A stretch of DNA of 64,000 nt, from assembly GCA_017438845.1 (NCBI GenBank), contig JAFRUO010000004.1, positions 36,273-100,272 of the forward strand, given 5' to 3'. This stretch comes from Clostridia bacterium (GTDB lineage Bacteria > Bacillota > Clostridia > Oscillospirales > Acutalibacteraceae). Each line of letters starts with the position of its first letter. Position 1 is the first letter of the stretch. The notes below the pieces were generated by a model, which searched no databases, was not told the DNA's origin, and saw only the letters and a list, made by a program, of their open reading frames with translations. Positions 1 through 10,553 of this stretch are shown here, one piece after another. The translations under genes and the position numbers were made by a program.

Positions 1-443
1 ACCCGATTGCTGATAAGCTTACAATTTTCGCACTTGCGATTGTGCTGTTTTTCCGCTTTAAAAATGCTCAGAGCACTTCAATGCAGGCGTTTGCATGGGT
101 GTTCCTGCTTTTCATAATCAAGGATGTGATTATGCTCCTGGGCGGACTTGCCATTATTTCAAGAGGCGCCAAGCCTGCCGCGGCGGCGATTTACGGCAAA
201 GCCGCAACACTTGTGTTTTATGTTGTAATGATTGTTATTATCGGCTTCGGTCCCGAGGTTGGTGCAATCAGCCAGCTTAAACCCAATCTGACTCTTCCCG
301 AGCCTGTGATGTTCGGACTGGTTATTTTGTCTGTCGTACTTACCTTTGTAGCATTTTTCAGCTACATACCCGATGCGGTAAGACAGATTTTAAATAAACC
401 CGTTAAAGATGAAAAAGACAAAACTGATAGCGAGGAAAAATAA
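1..443 (+). CDS. CDP-alcohol phosphatidyltransferase family protein, 5' end cut by window
   Basis: The frame is open from base 3, so the gene enters from the left. The first visible residues, PIADK, fit the end of the CDP-alcohol phosphotransferase motif (final D-x3-D), whose earlier part lies outside the window. Three to four hydrophobic membrane segments follow, then a charged tail ending in EEK. Family members make phospholipids such as phosphatidylglycerol phosphate from CDP-diacylglycerol at the membrane. PgsA is the likeliest identity, but only about 147 residues are visible, so I give no symbol. The stop lies 3 bases before clpE, suggesting co-transcription, and the ribosome site of clpE (GAGGAAA) lies inside this gene's 3' end. 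Confidence 0.75.
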   Translation, partial: PIADKLTIFALAIVLFFRFKNAQSTSMQAFAWVFLLFIIKDVIMLLGGLAIISRGAKPAAAAIYGKAATLVFYVVMIVIIGFGPEVGAISQLKPNLTLPEPVMFGLVILSVVLTFVAFFSYIPDAVRQILNKPVKDEKDKTDSEEK

Positions 444-446
444 TTA

Positions 447-2735
447 ATGAACAAAAATATGCTTTGCTCAAGATGTCATAAGAACCCGGCGGTTTTCTTT
501 ATCTCGAAGGTAGAGGGTGATAAGACTACCAATGAGGGCTTGTGCATTTCCTGCGCAATGGAGCTTAATATAGGCCCCATAAAGCAGGTTATGGAAAGTA
601 TGGGAATTTCCGAGGACGAGATGAAGGAGGTTTCCGAACAAATGCAGATGATGATGGAGAACGAAGGCGAGGACGGATTTGAGCCCGGCGGAGCCATGCC
701 CATGTCGCTTCTGCAGGGTATGTTCGGCAACAAAAACGATTCTGCCGAAACCGAGCAGAATGTTGAAGAGGACTCCAAGGACGATTCGCAAAAATCCAAG
801 AAGCACAAAAAGGATAAAAAGAAAAGAAAATATCTGGGTCTTTACTGCACGGACCTTACCGAGCGTGCCCGTGAGGGTAAGCTTGACGACATCATCGGCA
901 GAGAAAAAGAAATTAACCGTGCCGAGCAGATTCTTTGCAGAAGAACTAAAAACAACCCCTGCCTGATCGGTGAACCCGGCGTAGGTAAAACGGCTATTGC
1001 CGAGGGGCTTGCAATTAAAATTGCAAAGGGCGAGGTTCCCGCAAAGCTTGCCGACAAGGAAATTCATCTGCTTGACCTTACTGCTCTTGTTGCAGGCACT
1101 CAGTTCAGAGGACAGTTTGAATCGAGAATCAAGGGCCTTATTGAAGAGGTTAAACACGAAGGAAATATCATTCTCTTTATCGACGAGGTACACAATCTTG
1201 TCGGTACGGGCGATGCGGAAGGCACTATGAACGCCGCAAATATTTTGAAGCCTGCTCTTTCGAGAGGAGAAATCCAGGTTATAGGCGCAACAACCTTTAA
1301 CGAATACCGTAAGAATATTGAAAAGGACGCTGCGCTTGAAAGAAGATTTCAGCCGGTAAAGGTTGAAGAGCCTTCAATTGCCGACACTTACCAGGTGCTT
1401 CTCGGAATTAAGAAATACTACGAAAACTTCCATAAGGTAAAAATTGCCGACAACCTTGTTTATAAGGCGGTTGTGCTTTCCGAAAGATATATTACGGACC
1501 GTTATCTTCCCGACAAGGCTATCGACCTGCTTGACGAGGCGTGCACCTGCGCCAATCTTCGAAACAAATCAATCAGCGATTATGAAAAGCTGATGAATGA
1601 AATTGAGGATTTAAAGCAAGAGGAGGACGACCTTTCCGCTCAGACTGAGGACATCGACTACGAAAGACTTGCCGAAATCAGGGCTGAGCTTTTAAGCTCG
1701 GAAAACAAGGCGCCCGAGCTTCGCAAGCTTGCCGAGGATAACGACGTTACGGAAGAAGATCTTGCAACCGTCATAAACCTTTGGACGGGTATCCCTGCCG
1801 CAAAGGTAGTTGAGGGCGACCTTAAACGTCTTGCAGGACTTGAGGACAGACTGAAACAGCATATAATCGGTCAGGACGAAGCCGTAGACCTTGTTGCGGC
1901 GGCAATAAAGAGAAGCCGTGTTCAGCTTTCCGTTCAGAAACGACCTGCATCGTTTATCTTTGTAGGACCTACAGGCGTCGGTAAAACAGAGCTTGTTAAG
2001 CAGCTTTCCTTAGAGCTGTTTGACACACCGGAAACCATGATACGCTTTGATATGTCAGAGTTTATGGAAAAACATTCGGTTTCACGTCTTATAGGCTCTC
2101 CTCCCGGCTATGTCGGATATGACGAGGCGGGTCAGCTTACCGAAAAGGTCAGAAGAAAGCCTTATTCCATTATCCTTTTTGATGAAATCGAAAAGGCGCA
2201 TCCCGACGTTATGAATATTCTTCTTCAGATACTTGACGAAGGAAAGACCAACGACGCTCACGGCAGAACCGTAAGCTTTGCCAACACTGTAATAATTATG
2301 ACCTCAAACGCAGGCAGTGACCGTAAGGAAAGCGTACTGGGCTTCGCCAAGGAAAAGGGCGAGGTAAAAAAAGAGAATGCCATTAAGGCGCTAAATGAAT
2401 TCCTTCGTCCCGAATTTATCGGCAGAGTTGATGAAATCGTTGTCTTTAACGAGCTTTCCAAGGAAAACTACGAGGGAATAGCAGGGCTTATGCTTGACGA
2501 ATTAAAACAGTCGCTTGGCGACAGAGGCACAAAGCTGAATTATGATAACAAGGTTGAAAAACTGCTTGTTTCAAAGATGAGCGGCGATATCAGAGGAGCG
2601 AGAGATTTAAGGAACGTTATCAGAAGGAATGTAGAGGATAAGATTTCAAACTATATCGTTGATAACAGCGACGCGTTAATATCGGAAATTACTCTTAAAG
2701 CTGACGGTAATGAAATTGTTTTAGAGGTTATCTGA
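447..2735 (+). CDS. clpE: ClpE-type AAA+ unfoldase with N-terminal zinc finger
   Basis: 762-residue Hsp100 ATPase that would unfold proteins for ClpP degradation or disaggregation in the cytoplasm. A zinc-finger pattern with cysteines at 7, 10, 33 and 36 replaces the double Clp_N repeat of ClpC; this arrangement is known from ClpE. A charged Lys-rich linker (about 110-128) precedes the first AAA+ module, with Walker A GEPGVGKT at 175-182 and IDEVHNL. A short coiled middle region follows, then the second module with GPTGVGKT at about 507-514 and FDEIEKAHP. The tripeptide LGF near 631-633 sits where the ClpP-docking loop (V/I/L-G-F) of ClpC/ClpE lies. No clpP is in the window. The stop overlaps the bioY start region. 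Confidence 0.9.
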   Translation: MNKNMLCSRCHKNPAVFFISKVEGDKTTNEGLCISCAMELNIGPIKQVMESMGISEDEMKEVSEQMQMMMENEGEDGFEPGGAMPMSLLQGMFGNKNDSAETEQNVEEDSKDDSQKSKKHKKDKKKRKYLGLYCTDLTERAREGKLDDIIGREKEINRAEQILCRRTKNNPCLIGEPGVGKTAIAEGLAIKIAKGEVPAKLADKEIHLLDLTALVAGTQFRGQFESRIKGLIEEVKHEGNIILFIDEVHNLVGTGDAEGTMNAANILKPALSRGEIQVIGATTFNEYRKNIEKDAALERRFQPVKVEEPSIADTYQVLLGIKKYYENFHKVKIADNLVYKAVVLSERYITDRYLPDKAIDLLDEACTCANLRNKSISDYEKLMNEIEDLKQEEDDLSAQTEDIDYERLAEIRAELLSSENKAPELRKLAEDNDVTEEDLATVINLWTGIPAAKVVEGDLKRLAGLEDRLKQHIIGQDEAVDLVAAAIKRSRVQLSVQKRPASFIFVGPTGVGKTELVKQLSLELFDTPETMIRFDMSEFMEKHSVSRLIGSPPGYVGYDEAGQLTEKVRRKPYSIILFDEIEKAHPDVMNILLQILDEGKTNDAHGRTVSFANTVIIMTSNAGSDRKESVLGFAKEKGEVKKENAIKALNEFLRPEFIGRVDEIVVFNELSKENYEGIAGLMLDELKQSLGDRGTKLNYDNKVEKLLVSKMSGDIRGARDLRNVIRRNVEDKISNYIVDNSDALISEITLKADGNEIVLEVI

Positions 2736-3304
2736 TGGAAAAAGCGCAAAAACTCAAAAGCTTTTCGTTGATTGATACTGCGTTGGTCGGGATGATGGCG
2801 GCATTTATCTGCGTCTGCTCTTTAATAACGATACCCGGCCCCGTTCCCTTTACTATGCAGCTTTTCGGCGTGTATTGTGCGCTCGGCTTTTTAGGCGGCA
2901 GGAACGGAACTCTGTCGGTTGTAATATATATACTTCTCGGGCTTGTCGGTTTACCCGTGTTTGCAGGCTTTAAAAGCGGACCGGGCACTCTGTTCGGTGC
3001 AACGGGAGGTTATATATTCGGCTTTGCAGTCGCAGGCCTTGTTTATTGGTTATTAAACAGTCTGCTCGGAGAAAAGCTTTACTTTAAATTTCTTTCAATG
3101 CTTTTGTCGCTTCTTGTATGCTATGCGACAGGCACGGCTTGGTTTGTTTTTATTTATTGGAGGAATGTTGAATAAATCGGAGTTGTTTCTGCACTTTGGA
3201 TGTGCGTTATTCCGTTTATTATTCCTGATTTAATTAAAATCAGCCTTGCGTTGCTTGTTTCTTCAACGGCAAAGACTGCGGTAAAAAAAGTTAAAAAGGA
3301 TTAA
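2735..3304 (+). pseudogene. bioY: bioY biotin transporter S-component, interrupted by an in-frame TAA
   Basis: Hydrophobic protein of the BioY family, the substrate-binding component of ECF biotin transporters. The frame opens at ATG 2735, overlapping the clpE stop by one base, and reads 146 codons to TAA at 3173-3175. It then continues in the same frame for 42 more codons with typical BioY C-terminal sequence (IGVVSAL, CVIPFIIPDLIKI) to a second TAA at 3302-3304. The joined product would be about 189 residues, the normal family length, so one nonsense base change or a sequencing error is the simplest reading. The truncated product would lack the last membrane helix. No ECF ATPase or T-component genes are nearby. 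TAA is used as a normal stop elsewhere in the window, so recoding is unlikely. Confidence 0.8.
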
Positions 3305-3306
3305 TT

Positions 3307-3341
3307 TTTTAAGCAGGCGGTTATCTGCCTGCTTAAAATTT
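3307..3341 (+). terminator. Hairpin terminator after bioY
   Basis: A 12-base-pair stem (arms 3307-3318 and 3327-3338, AAGCAGGC core) with an 8-base loop follows the second bioY stop by two bases. The T-tail is short, so termination strength is uncertain. Confidence 0.6.
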
Positions 3342-3355
3342 GACCTGAAATGAAA

Positions 3356-3434
3356 ATGCAACCGTATTTTTACAAAAAACAACCAAAAATTGGTTGAATG
3401 CAACCGGTAGATTTTTTAATATTTAGTTGCAAAC
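3356..3434 (+). promoter_or_regulatory. Candidate operator region upstream of the XRE regulator gene
   Basis: The 60 bases before the regulator gene carry ATGCAACCG twice (3356-3364 and 3398-3406), a perfect dyad CAACCAA-AAA-TTGGTTG at 3380-3396, and a further GTTGCAAAC close to the gene. This repeated CAACC/GGTTG pattern suggests binding sites, possibly for autoregulation by the HTH protein just downstream. That assignment is inference from position only. Confidence 0.4.
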
Positions 3435-3458
3435 AAAAAACATACGGGAGGTAAAACC

Positions 3459-4898
3459 ATGAATAACAATTTTTCGGAAAACATTAAAAGAATACGAAGA
3501 GAGAACAACCTTTCTCAGGAACAGCTTGCCGAGGAGGTAGGCGTGTCAAGGCAGGCTATTTCAAAATGGGAATCGGGAGCGGCTTATCCTGAAATGAATA
3601 AAATAGTATTGCTTTGCGAAAAATTCAACCTTAATATCGACGACCTTTTAAACAAGGATATTAAGGAAGCGAAAGGGGAGGAGGAATCAAAAAAGAGAAT
3701 AAACAGATATGTCGATGATTTTTTAAAGTTTATTACAGACTCACTTAATATGTTTATTAATATGACTTTAAAAAGCAAGGTTAAATGCATTTTTGAACAG
3801 ATCATAATTGCGGCATTGTTGAGCTTGGCAGGTGTATGCATTTACGCTTTGATTGATCATGTTTTTTACGGAATATTTTCCTCTTTGCCCGATGATTTTT
3901 ATTACAGCTTCAACAGTATTTTTGAGTCGGTTTACTTACTGTCGGCAGTAATAATCGGCTTAACGGTTTTAATTCATATTTTTAAAATCAGGTATCTTGA
4001 TTATTATAACCGAGAGAAATCAATTGTTGTTAATGACGAAGCCGCTCGGACGGCGGATTACGTTGAACAGGAGGAGAACGCTGACCAAGACAAGGAGATT
4101 AACCGCATTGATTTTACCGACACTGAAAGAAAAATAATTATCCGTGACCCAAAGCACAGCGAGTACAAATTTATTAACGGGCTTGCAAAGCTCTTTGTCC
4201 GTCTGTTTAAATTCTTTTTGCTGATATTTGCAGTGTTGCTGTCACTGTTCCTGATAGCGGATGCAGCGGGACTTATTGTATCTTTTGTTTTGCTTAAAAC
4301 AGGCTTGCTTTTTGTCGGTCTTTTGCTTTTCAGTGCTTCGGTGGGGGTTATACTTTGCAGTTTGATACTGGGCATAATTAATTTTGTATTTAACAGAAAG
4401 AATGAAAAGAAAAGATTAATCATCAGTTGTATTTCAAGCCTTATTGTACTCGGCATAAGCGTAGGGCTGTTGTTTGTGTCAACGCTTCAGTTCAAGACGG
4501 TAAAAGGAGAACAAATTACGGCATCAGAAAGCTTTGAGATGTATGAAAACACATATTTCATACCGGATGATATAAAATACACGGAAAAGAATATTGAAAA
4601 TATAGAATTGGAATATAAATATATTAAAGGCTTTAATATAAGCACTTACCAAAACGATAACGGAGAGATAGGTATGTTTGTTACGGATGAGCCGTTTGAA
4701 GAAATTAAAGAATATATTTCTTATTTAAAAAACAAGGAGTTTTTAAGCCCTGATTCCTATTTGATTGATGTTACTGTTTATACGTCAAAGGAAAATATTG
4801 AAAAGCTAAAAAAGAACAAAGAGCTTGAAATGAACAAAAGACAAAACCCCGAAAATTATACAGCCGTAACGGATGTATATGAATATTACGAGTCATAG
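3459..4898 (+). CDS. XRE-family DNA-binding protein with membrane-spanning C-terminal half
   Basis: 479 residues. The N-terminus (about 1-62) is a clear Cro/C1-type helix-turn-helix: SQEQLAEEVGVSRQAISKWE is followed by the usual LCEKFNLNIDDLL. Four to six hydrophobic segments follow, around 110-170 and 245-345, separated by an acidic stretch, and the last 130 residues are hydrophilic and probably extracytoplasmic. This layout suggests a membrane-tethered regulator that links an envelope signal to transcription. The partner and targets are unknown. The ribosome site is a good GGGAGGT 8 bases before ATG. The gene stands alone between hairpins, and the dyads just upstream may be its own operator. 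Confidence 0.75.
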   Translation: MNNNFSENIKRIRRENNLSQEQLAEEVGVSRQAISKWESGAAYPEMNKIVLLCEKFNLNIDDLLNKDIKEAKGEEESKKRINRYVDDFLKFITDSLNMFINMTLKSKVKCIFEQIIIAALLSLAGVCIYALIDHVFYGIFSSLPDDFYYSFNSIFESVYLLSAVIIGLTVLIHIFKIRYLDYYNREKSIVVNDEAARTADYVEQEENADQDKEINRIDFTDTERKIIIRDPKHSEYKFINGLAKLFVRLFKFFLLIFAVLLSLFLIADAAGLIVSFVLLKTGLLFVGLLLFSASVGVILCSLILGIINFVFNRKNEKKRLIISCISSLIVLGISVGLLFVSTLQFKTVKGEQITASESFEMYENTYFIPDDIKYTEKNIENIELEYKYIKGFNISTYQNDNGEIGMFVTDEPFEEIKEYISYLKNKEFLSPDSYLIDVTVYTSKENIEKLKKNKELEMNKRQNPENYTAVTDVYEYYES

Positions 4899-4919
4899 TA
4901 TTTAAAGTATAAAAAACAT

Positions 4920-4946
4920 ACGGGCGGCCCAAGGTCGCCCGTTTTT
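4920..4946 (+). terminator. Rho-independent terminator after the XRE regulator
   Basis: ACGGGCG pairs with CGCCCGT around a short loop, followed by TTTTT. A further G-U and two G-C pairs can lengthen the stem to 10. Confidence 0.85.
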
Positions 4947-5057
4947 CTGATGATAGTGTATTTATAAACCGTAGGTGACGGAGCTTACAAAGTCCTGCAA
5001 GAAGTGAACGGTGAAAGTTGTTAATGCTATCATAATTCAGTGTCTGAATAAAATGAA

Positions 5058-5260
5058 ATACCCGGCAAAAGCCGGGTATGAAATAATGACCCAAGGTCAT
5101 TATGAAATTTTCTGCAAAAGCAGAAAATGAAATAAAATTCATTCCTTAATATGCGAAGCATATTTCATACACGAAGTGTATTTCATATTCCGAAGGAATA
5201 TTTCACTCATTCCTAAGGAATGAATTTCATTGAAAAAGACTTGCCGAAGCAAGTCTTTTT
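5058..5260. repeat. Array of eight short hairpins separated by ATGAAAT/ATTTCAT, copy 1
   Basis: Eight perfect hairpins in 203 bases: 5058-5079, 5085-5101, 5108-5127, 5149-5163, 5168-5180, 5185-5201, 5207-5223 and 5233-5260. Stems are 5 to 12 pairs with loops of 3 or 4 bases (GAA, CAA, TAA, AAAA, CGAA on the plus strand). Units are joined by ATGAAAT or its complement. Read on the minus strand the loops become UUC or UUCG, and the first hairpin met is a 12-pair stem of terminator type. The same eight units in the same order recur at 39269-39471, also at a tRNA 3' end. I see no reading frame that explains it. Confidence 0.9.
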
Positions 5261-5262
5261 CA

Positions 5263-5285
5263 TGGAGCGGGTGATGGGAATCGAA
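5263..5285 (-). repeat. Duplicate of the tRNA-Gly 3' end (23 bases)
   Basis: Bases 5263-5285 are identical to 5444-5466, which are the CCA end, acceptor arm and part of the T-arm of tRNA-Gly on the minus strand. Such a tRNA 3'-end copy is what site-specific integration or repeated insertion at a tRNA leaves behind. The copy directly abuts the hairpin array. Confidence 0.85.
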
Positions 5286-5404
5286 GCGTCGCTATGCTCC
5301 GCTTCTGAGCTTGCTTCGCAAGCAATTCGATTTTATGTCCGTCTCGCTCTGCCTTCGGCAAACCGCTCGACACGGACGATGTTCGATTCCGGTTAGTTTT
5401 GATA
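5286..5404. other. Non-coding segment between the two copies of the tRNA-Gly 3' end
   Basis: This stretch holds imperfect inverted repeats: GAAGCG/CGCTTC around 5285-5307, GCTTGC-TTCGC-type repeats near 5309-5322, and GTCCG/CGGAC arms around 5338-5379. It has no convincing gene. The 15-mer CTTCGGCAAACCGCT at 5353-5367 recurs at 39145-39159 beside the second hairpin array, so it probably belongs to the same repeated element. Confidence 0.6.
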
Positions 5405-5438
5405 AAGAAAAAAGGAAGCAGCTTCGTACTGCTTCCTT
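5405..5438 (-). terminator. Terminator of tRNA-Gly
   Basis: On the minus strand a 10-pair stem (AAGGAAGCAG with CTGCTTCCTT, loop 5422-5428) is followed by a run of T. It begins 6 bases beyond the tRNA CCA, as expected for a single tRNA transcript. Confidence 0.85.
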
Positions 5439-5443
5439 CTTAG

Positions 5444-5518
5444 TGGAGCGGGTGATGGGAATCGAACCCACACAGCCAGCTTGGAAGGCTGGAATTCTAA
5501 CCATTGAACTACACCCGC
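5444..5518 (-). tRNA. tRNA-Gly (anticodon TCC)
   Basis: The minus strand folds as a cloverleaf: acceptor GCGGGTG/CACCCGC, anticodon stem CCAGC/GCTGG around a CTTCCAA loop, a GTGGG/CCCAT T-stem with TTCGATT, discriminator T and an encoded CCA. The anticodon TCC reads GGA and GGG glycine codons. It has its own promoter and terminator. Protein-like frames across this locus are antisense artefacts. Confidence 0.97.
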
Positions 5519-5533
5519 ATTGAATGCTTGAAT

Positions 5534-5562
5534 ATATTATCAAAAAATCATTTGATTGTCAA
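5534..5562 (-). promoter_or_regulatory. Sigma-A type promoter for tRNA-Gly
   Basis: Minus strand TTGACA (5562-5557), 17-base spacer, TAATAT (5539-5534), ending 15 bases before the tRNA. It is divergent from the beta-galactosidase promoter. Confidence 0.75.
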
Positions 5563-5605
5563 GGAAAATATATATAATTTTGTAAAATATCTTTTGTGAA
5601 AATGT

Positions 5606-8689
<3,084 letters not shown>

Positions 8690-8695
8690 AATAGC

Positions 8696-8725
8696 AGACA
8701 GCAAAGCTTAACGGCTTTGCTGTCT
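8696..8725 (+). terminator. Hairpin after lacZ
   Basis: Perfect 12-pair stem (AGACAGCAAAGC and its complement) with a 6-base loop begins 7 bases after the stop codon. The downstream T content is modest. Confidence 0.75.
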
Positions 8726-8734
8726 TGATATTAT

Positions 8735-8763
8735 TTGACAAATTAATACCTCGGAATTATAAT
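8735..8763 (+). promoter_or_regulatory. Perfect consensus sigma-A promoter before the Crp/Fnr gene
   Basis: TTGACA at 8735-8740, exactly 17 bases, TATAAT at 8758-8763. The predicted transcript starts about 25 bases before the ATG. Confidence 0.9.
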
Positions 8764-8794
8764 TTATTCATAATTTTGTTTTACGGGAGAAGCC

Positions 8795-9430
8795 ATGAAA
8801 AGTATCTATATTGAACAAATAGTTAAGGCTTTGAATAAGACCTTCCTTTTTTCCTCTTTGCCGGACGAAATGTTGTCTAAGCTCGCTTACTCTCACTGCG
8901 AAGTTAAAGGCTATAAAAAAGGCGAATTGATTTTTTCCGACAGGGAAAAGAAAAAATGCATCGGCGTAATACTGGACGGGGAAGCTCTTGTCACAAAAAG
9001 CACACTTGTAATTAACAAGCTTTCCGAATTTGATATGTTCGGTGCGATAACGCTTTACCGTTCCGAACAAAACTTTATTAACAACATCACAGCTTATACC
9101 GATTGCTCCGTTGCTTTTATCAGCCTTGACGGTATCGACTTCCTTATCAACGAAAACCCTGACTTTGCAAAAAAATATATTGAATATCTTTCCGACAGAA
9201 TTTACTTTCTGAATACAAAAATCAAGGCATATACGATAACCAAAGCCGATGAAAAGCTATTCAGCTTTCTTGTATCTGTTGCCGAAGGCGGAAAGCTTTA
9301 TTTAGACATTAAAATGACCGAGCTTGCTCACGCTCTGAATTTAAGCAGAGCAAGCCTTTACCGTTGCTTTGAAAAGCTTGAAAGCGAAGGAAAAATTAAA
9401 AGGGAGGGGAAGGAGATTACTATTCTGTAA
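8795..9430 (+). CDS. Crp/Fnr-family transcription regulator
   Basis: 211 residues with a cyclic-nucleotide-binding-like beta-barrel (about 15-135: SSLPDEMLSKLAYSHCEV, YKKGELIF, GVILDGEALV, FGAITLY) and a C-terminal winged helix (about 170-211: MTELAHALNLSRASLYRCFEKLESEGKI). There is no N-terminal cysteine cluster of FNR type, so the ligand is not evident. The ATG has a GGGAGA ribosome site and follows a consensus promoter. The gene for a small membrane protein starts 9 bases after its stop. It may regulate that pair or distant genes; nothing in the sequence decides this. Confidence 0.85.
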   Translation: MKSIYIEQIVKALNKTFLFSSLPDEMLSKLAYSHCEVKGYKKGELIFSDREKKKCIGVILDGEALVTKSTLVINKLSEFDMFGAITLYRSEQNFINNITAYTDCSVAFISLDGIDFLINENPDFAKKYIEYLSDRIYFLNTKIKAYTITKADEKLFSFLVSVAEGGKLYLDIKMTELAHALNLSRASLYRCFEKLESEGKIKREGKEITIL

Positions 9431-9439
9431 TCACTCGGA

Positions 9440-10009
9440 ATGAACAGTAACATTAAATACAGAATTTCGGTTACTCTTGCCGGTATAATTATCGTAGCAG
9501 CTCTAAGCGGGATTGTTTATTTTAAAATAGTTTCAAACGAAATAGTCCATACTGCAGGCTATTATGTTTTTACCGAAGTCGCCGCGCAAAACACTGCGGT
9601 GCAGGAACACAGCGTTACAAAAACAAAGGAAAGCAATACGGAGTCTGACAGTGCTTCTTCCGACAAGCACGGTACGAACGGAAGCGGATCATATCATAAT
9701 TCTTTTTCTCAAAAAGGCTCTTCGGGAAAGAACTCCGTGGATAATAATACGGCGAAGCCCGTTGCCGCCGAAAAGACGACGGTTATCACGACAACCGTTG
9801 TACCGGAAACAACGACGCAACCGCCGAAAAGGTTTGACAGTGTATTTGTATACAGCGCTGACACTAAAAAGATACACAGCCGCAGCTGTCCGTATGTAAA
9901 TAATATTAACGAGGAGAATTATTATTACATTAATTCCGAAAGTGCAGACGAGCTTTTTGAACAGGGCTATGAGTTTTGCTCGTATTGCAGGGGATATGTA
10001 ATAAACTGA
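9440..10009 (+). CDS. Small membrane-anchored protein with C-terminal HxxxC...CxxC motif
   Basis: 189 residues. One N-terminal transmembrane segment or uncleaved signal (about 8-32), a Ser/Thr-rich low-complexity linker (50-130, with TTTV and TTTQPP runs), then a compact C-terminal module HSRSC ... GYEFCSYC. This His/Cys pattern, with A/ELxxxGY before the last CxxC, resembles the short metal-binding module found at the end of some Firmicute ComEC-like and secreted nuclease proteins. The module would lie outside the membrane. The next gene carries the same module, so the two are probably paralogs. Function unknown. The ribosome site is weak and the gene follows the regulator closely. Confidence 0.65.
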   Translation: MNSNIKYRISVTLAGIIIVAALSGIVYFKIVSNEIVHTAGYYVFTEVAAQNTAVQEHSVTKTKESNTESDSASSDKHGTNGSGSYHNSFSQKGSSGKNSVDNNTAKPVAAEKTTVITTTVVPETTTQPPKRFDSVFVYSADTKKIHSRSCPYVNNINEENYYYINSESADELFEQGYEFCSYCRGYVIN

Positions 10010-10016
10010 AAAAAAG

Positions 10017-10373
10017 ATGAAAGAAAACAAATATACTCCGAAGCAACGTGCCGTTACTGCACTCAGCTGGATTATGGCGGTTGTTAGCTGTGTGCTTCTT
10101 TATTATGAGTTTAGTTCATATAAGGATTTGAAGGCTTATTCGGACGAGCTGAAGAAAAAGCCTGAGAATGTAACGTTTGTCAGCGACTTTGTACAGGAAA
10201 CCGAACCCGTAAGCTATGACTATGTAATCAATACGGGAAGCATGAAGATACATAAGCCCGAATGTGAAGCGGCGGAAAAGATGCGTCGGGAAAACAGGGA
10301 CTATATTACAGCGGACGAGCTGGAGAAGTATTACGCATTGGGATATAGCGATTGTTCATTTTGCAACCCCTAA
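10017..10373 (+). CDS. Small membrane-anchored protein, paralog of the preceding gene product
   Basis: 118 residues with a transmembrane segment at about 12-30 and a C-terminal module HKPEC ... ALGYSDCSFC matching the HxxxC...GYxxCxxC pattern of its neighbour 8 bases upstream. The linker between membrane and module is much shorter and not Thr-rich. The paired arrangement suggests two sizes of the same extracytoplasmic metal- or redox-active module at the membrane. The ribosome site is poor, so translation may depend on coupling to the upstream gene. Function unknown. Confidence 0.6.
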   Translation: MKENKYTPKQRAVTALSWIMAVVSCVLLYYEFSSYKDLKAYSDELKKKPENVTFVSDFVQETEPVSYDYVINTGSMKIHKPECEAAEKMRRENRDYITADELEKYYALGYSDCSFCNP

Positions 10374-10472
10374 ATGTTGTGGTAAAAACCGTTTATCTAC
10401 ATTTTTTCACAAAAAACAGCGATTAATTTGTATAAAATGCAAAGACTTTTTTAAAAAATATCAAAAAATAGC

Positions 10473-10501
10473 TTGCAAATTTGTGTAACATTGTGTAAAA
10501 T
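10473..10501 (+). promoter_or_regulatory. Promoter for the PucR/CdaR-type regulator gene
   Basis: TTGCAA, 17 bases, TAAAAT, 52 bases before the ATG. The surrounding 10374-10553 stretch is AT-rich with no gene. Confidence 0.6.
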
Positions 10502-10553
10502 ATATAAGTGTTCTATTGGTTATTTTGCATATACAAATTAGGAGGGGACCTAT

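Noticed and set aside
468..1193. 241-codon antisense frame inside clpE
   Set aside because: No ribosome site or domain; clpE motifs on the plus strand explain the region.
5058..5260. Possible CRISPR array
   Set aside because: Units are different self-complementary hairpins with only a 7-base common linker; there are no constant repeats with unique spacers and no cas genes.
5292..5543. Protein-like frames across the tRNA-Gly locus, including one on the plus strand containing MGIEPTQPAWKAG
   Set aside because: These are translations of a tRNA gene, its antisense strand and flanking repeats; this is a classic false protein in databases.
10374..10553. Possible riboswitch or small RNA before the PucR-type gene
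   Set aside because: AT-rich with a promoter but no stable conserved fold that I can identify.
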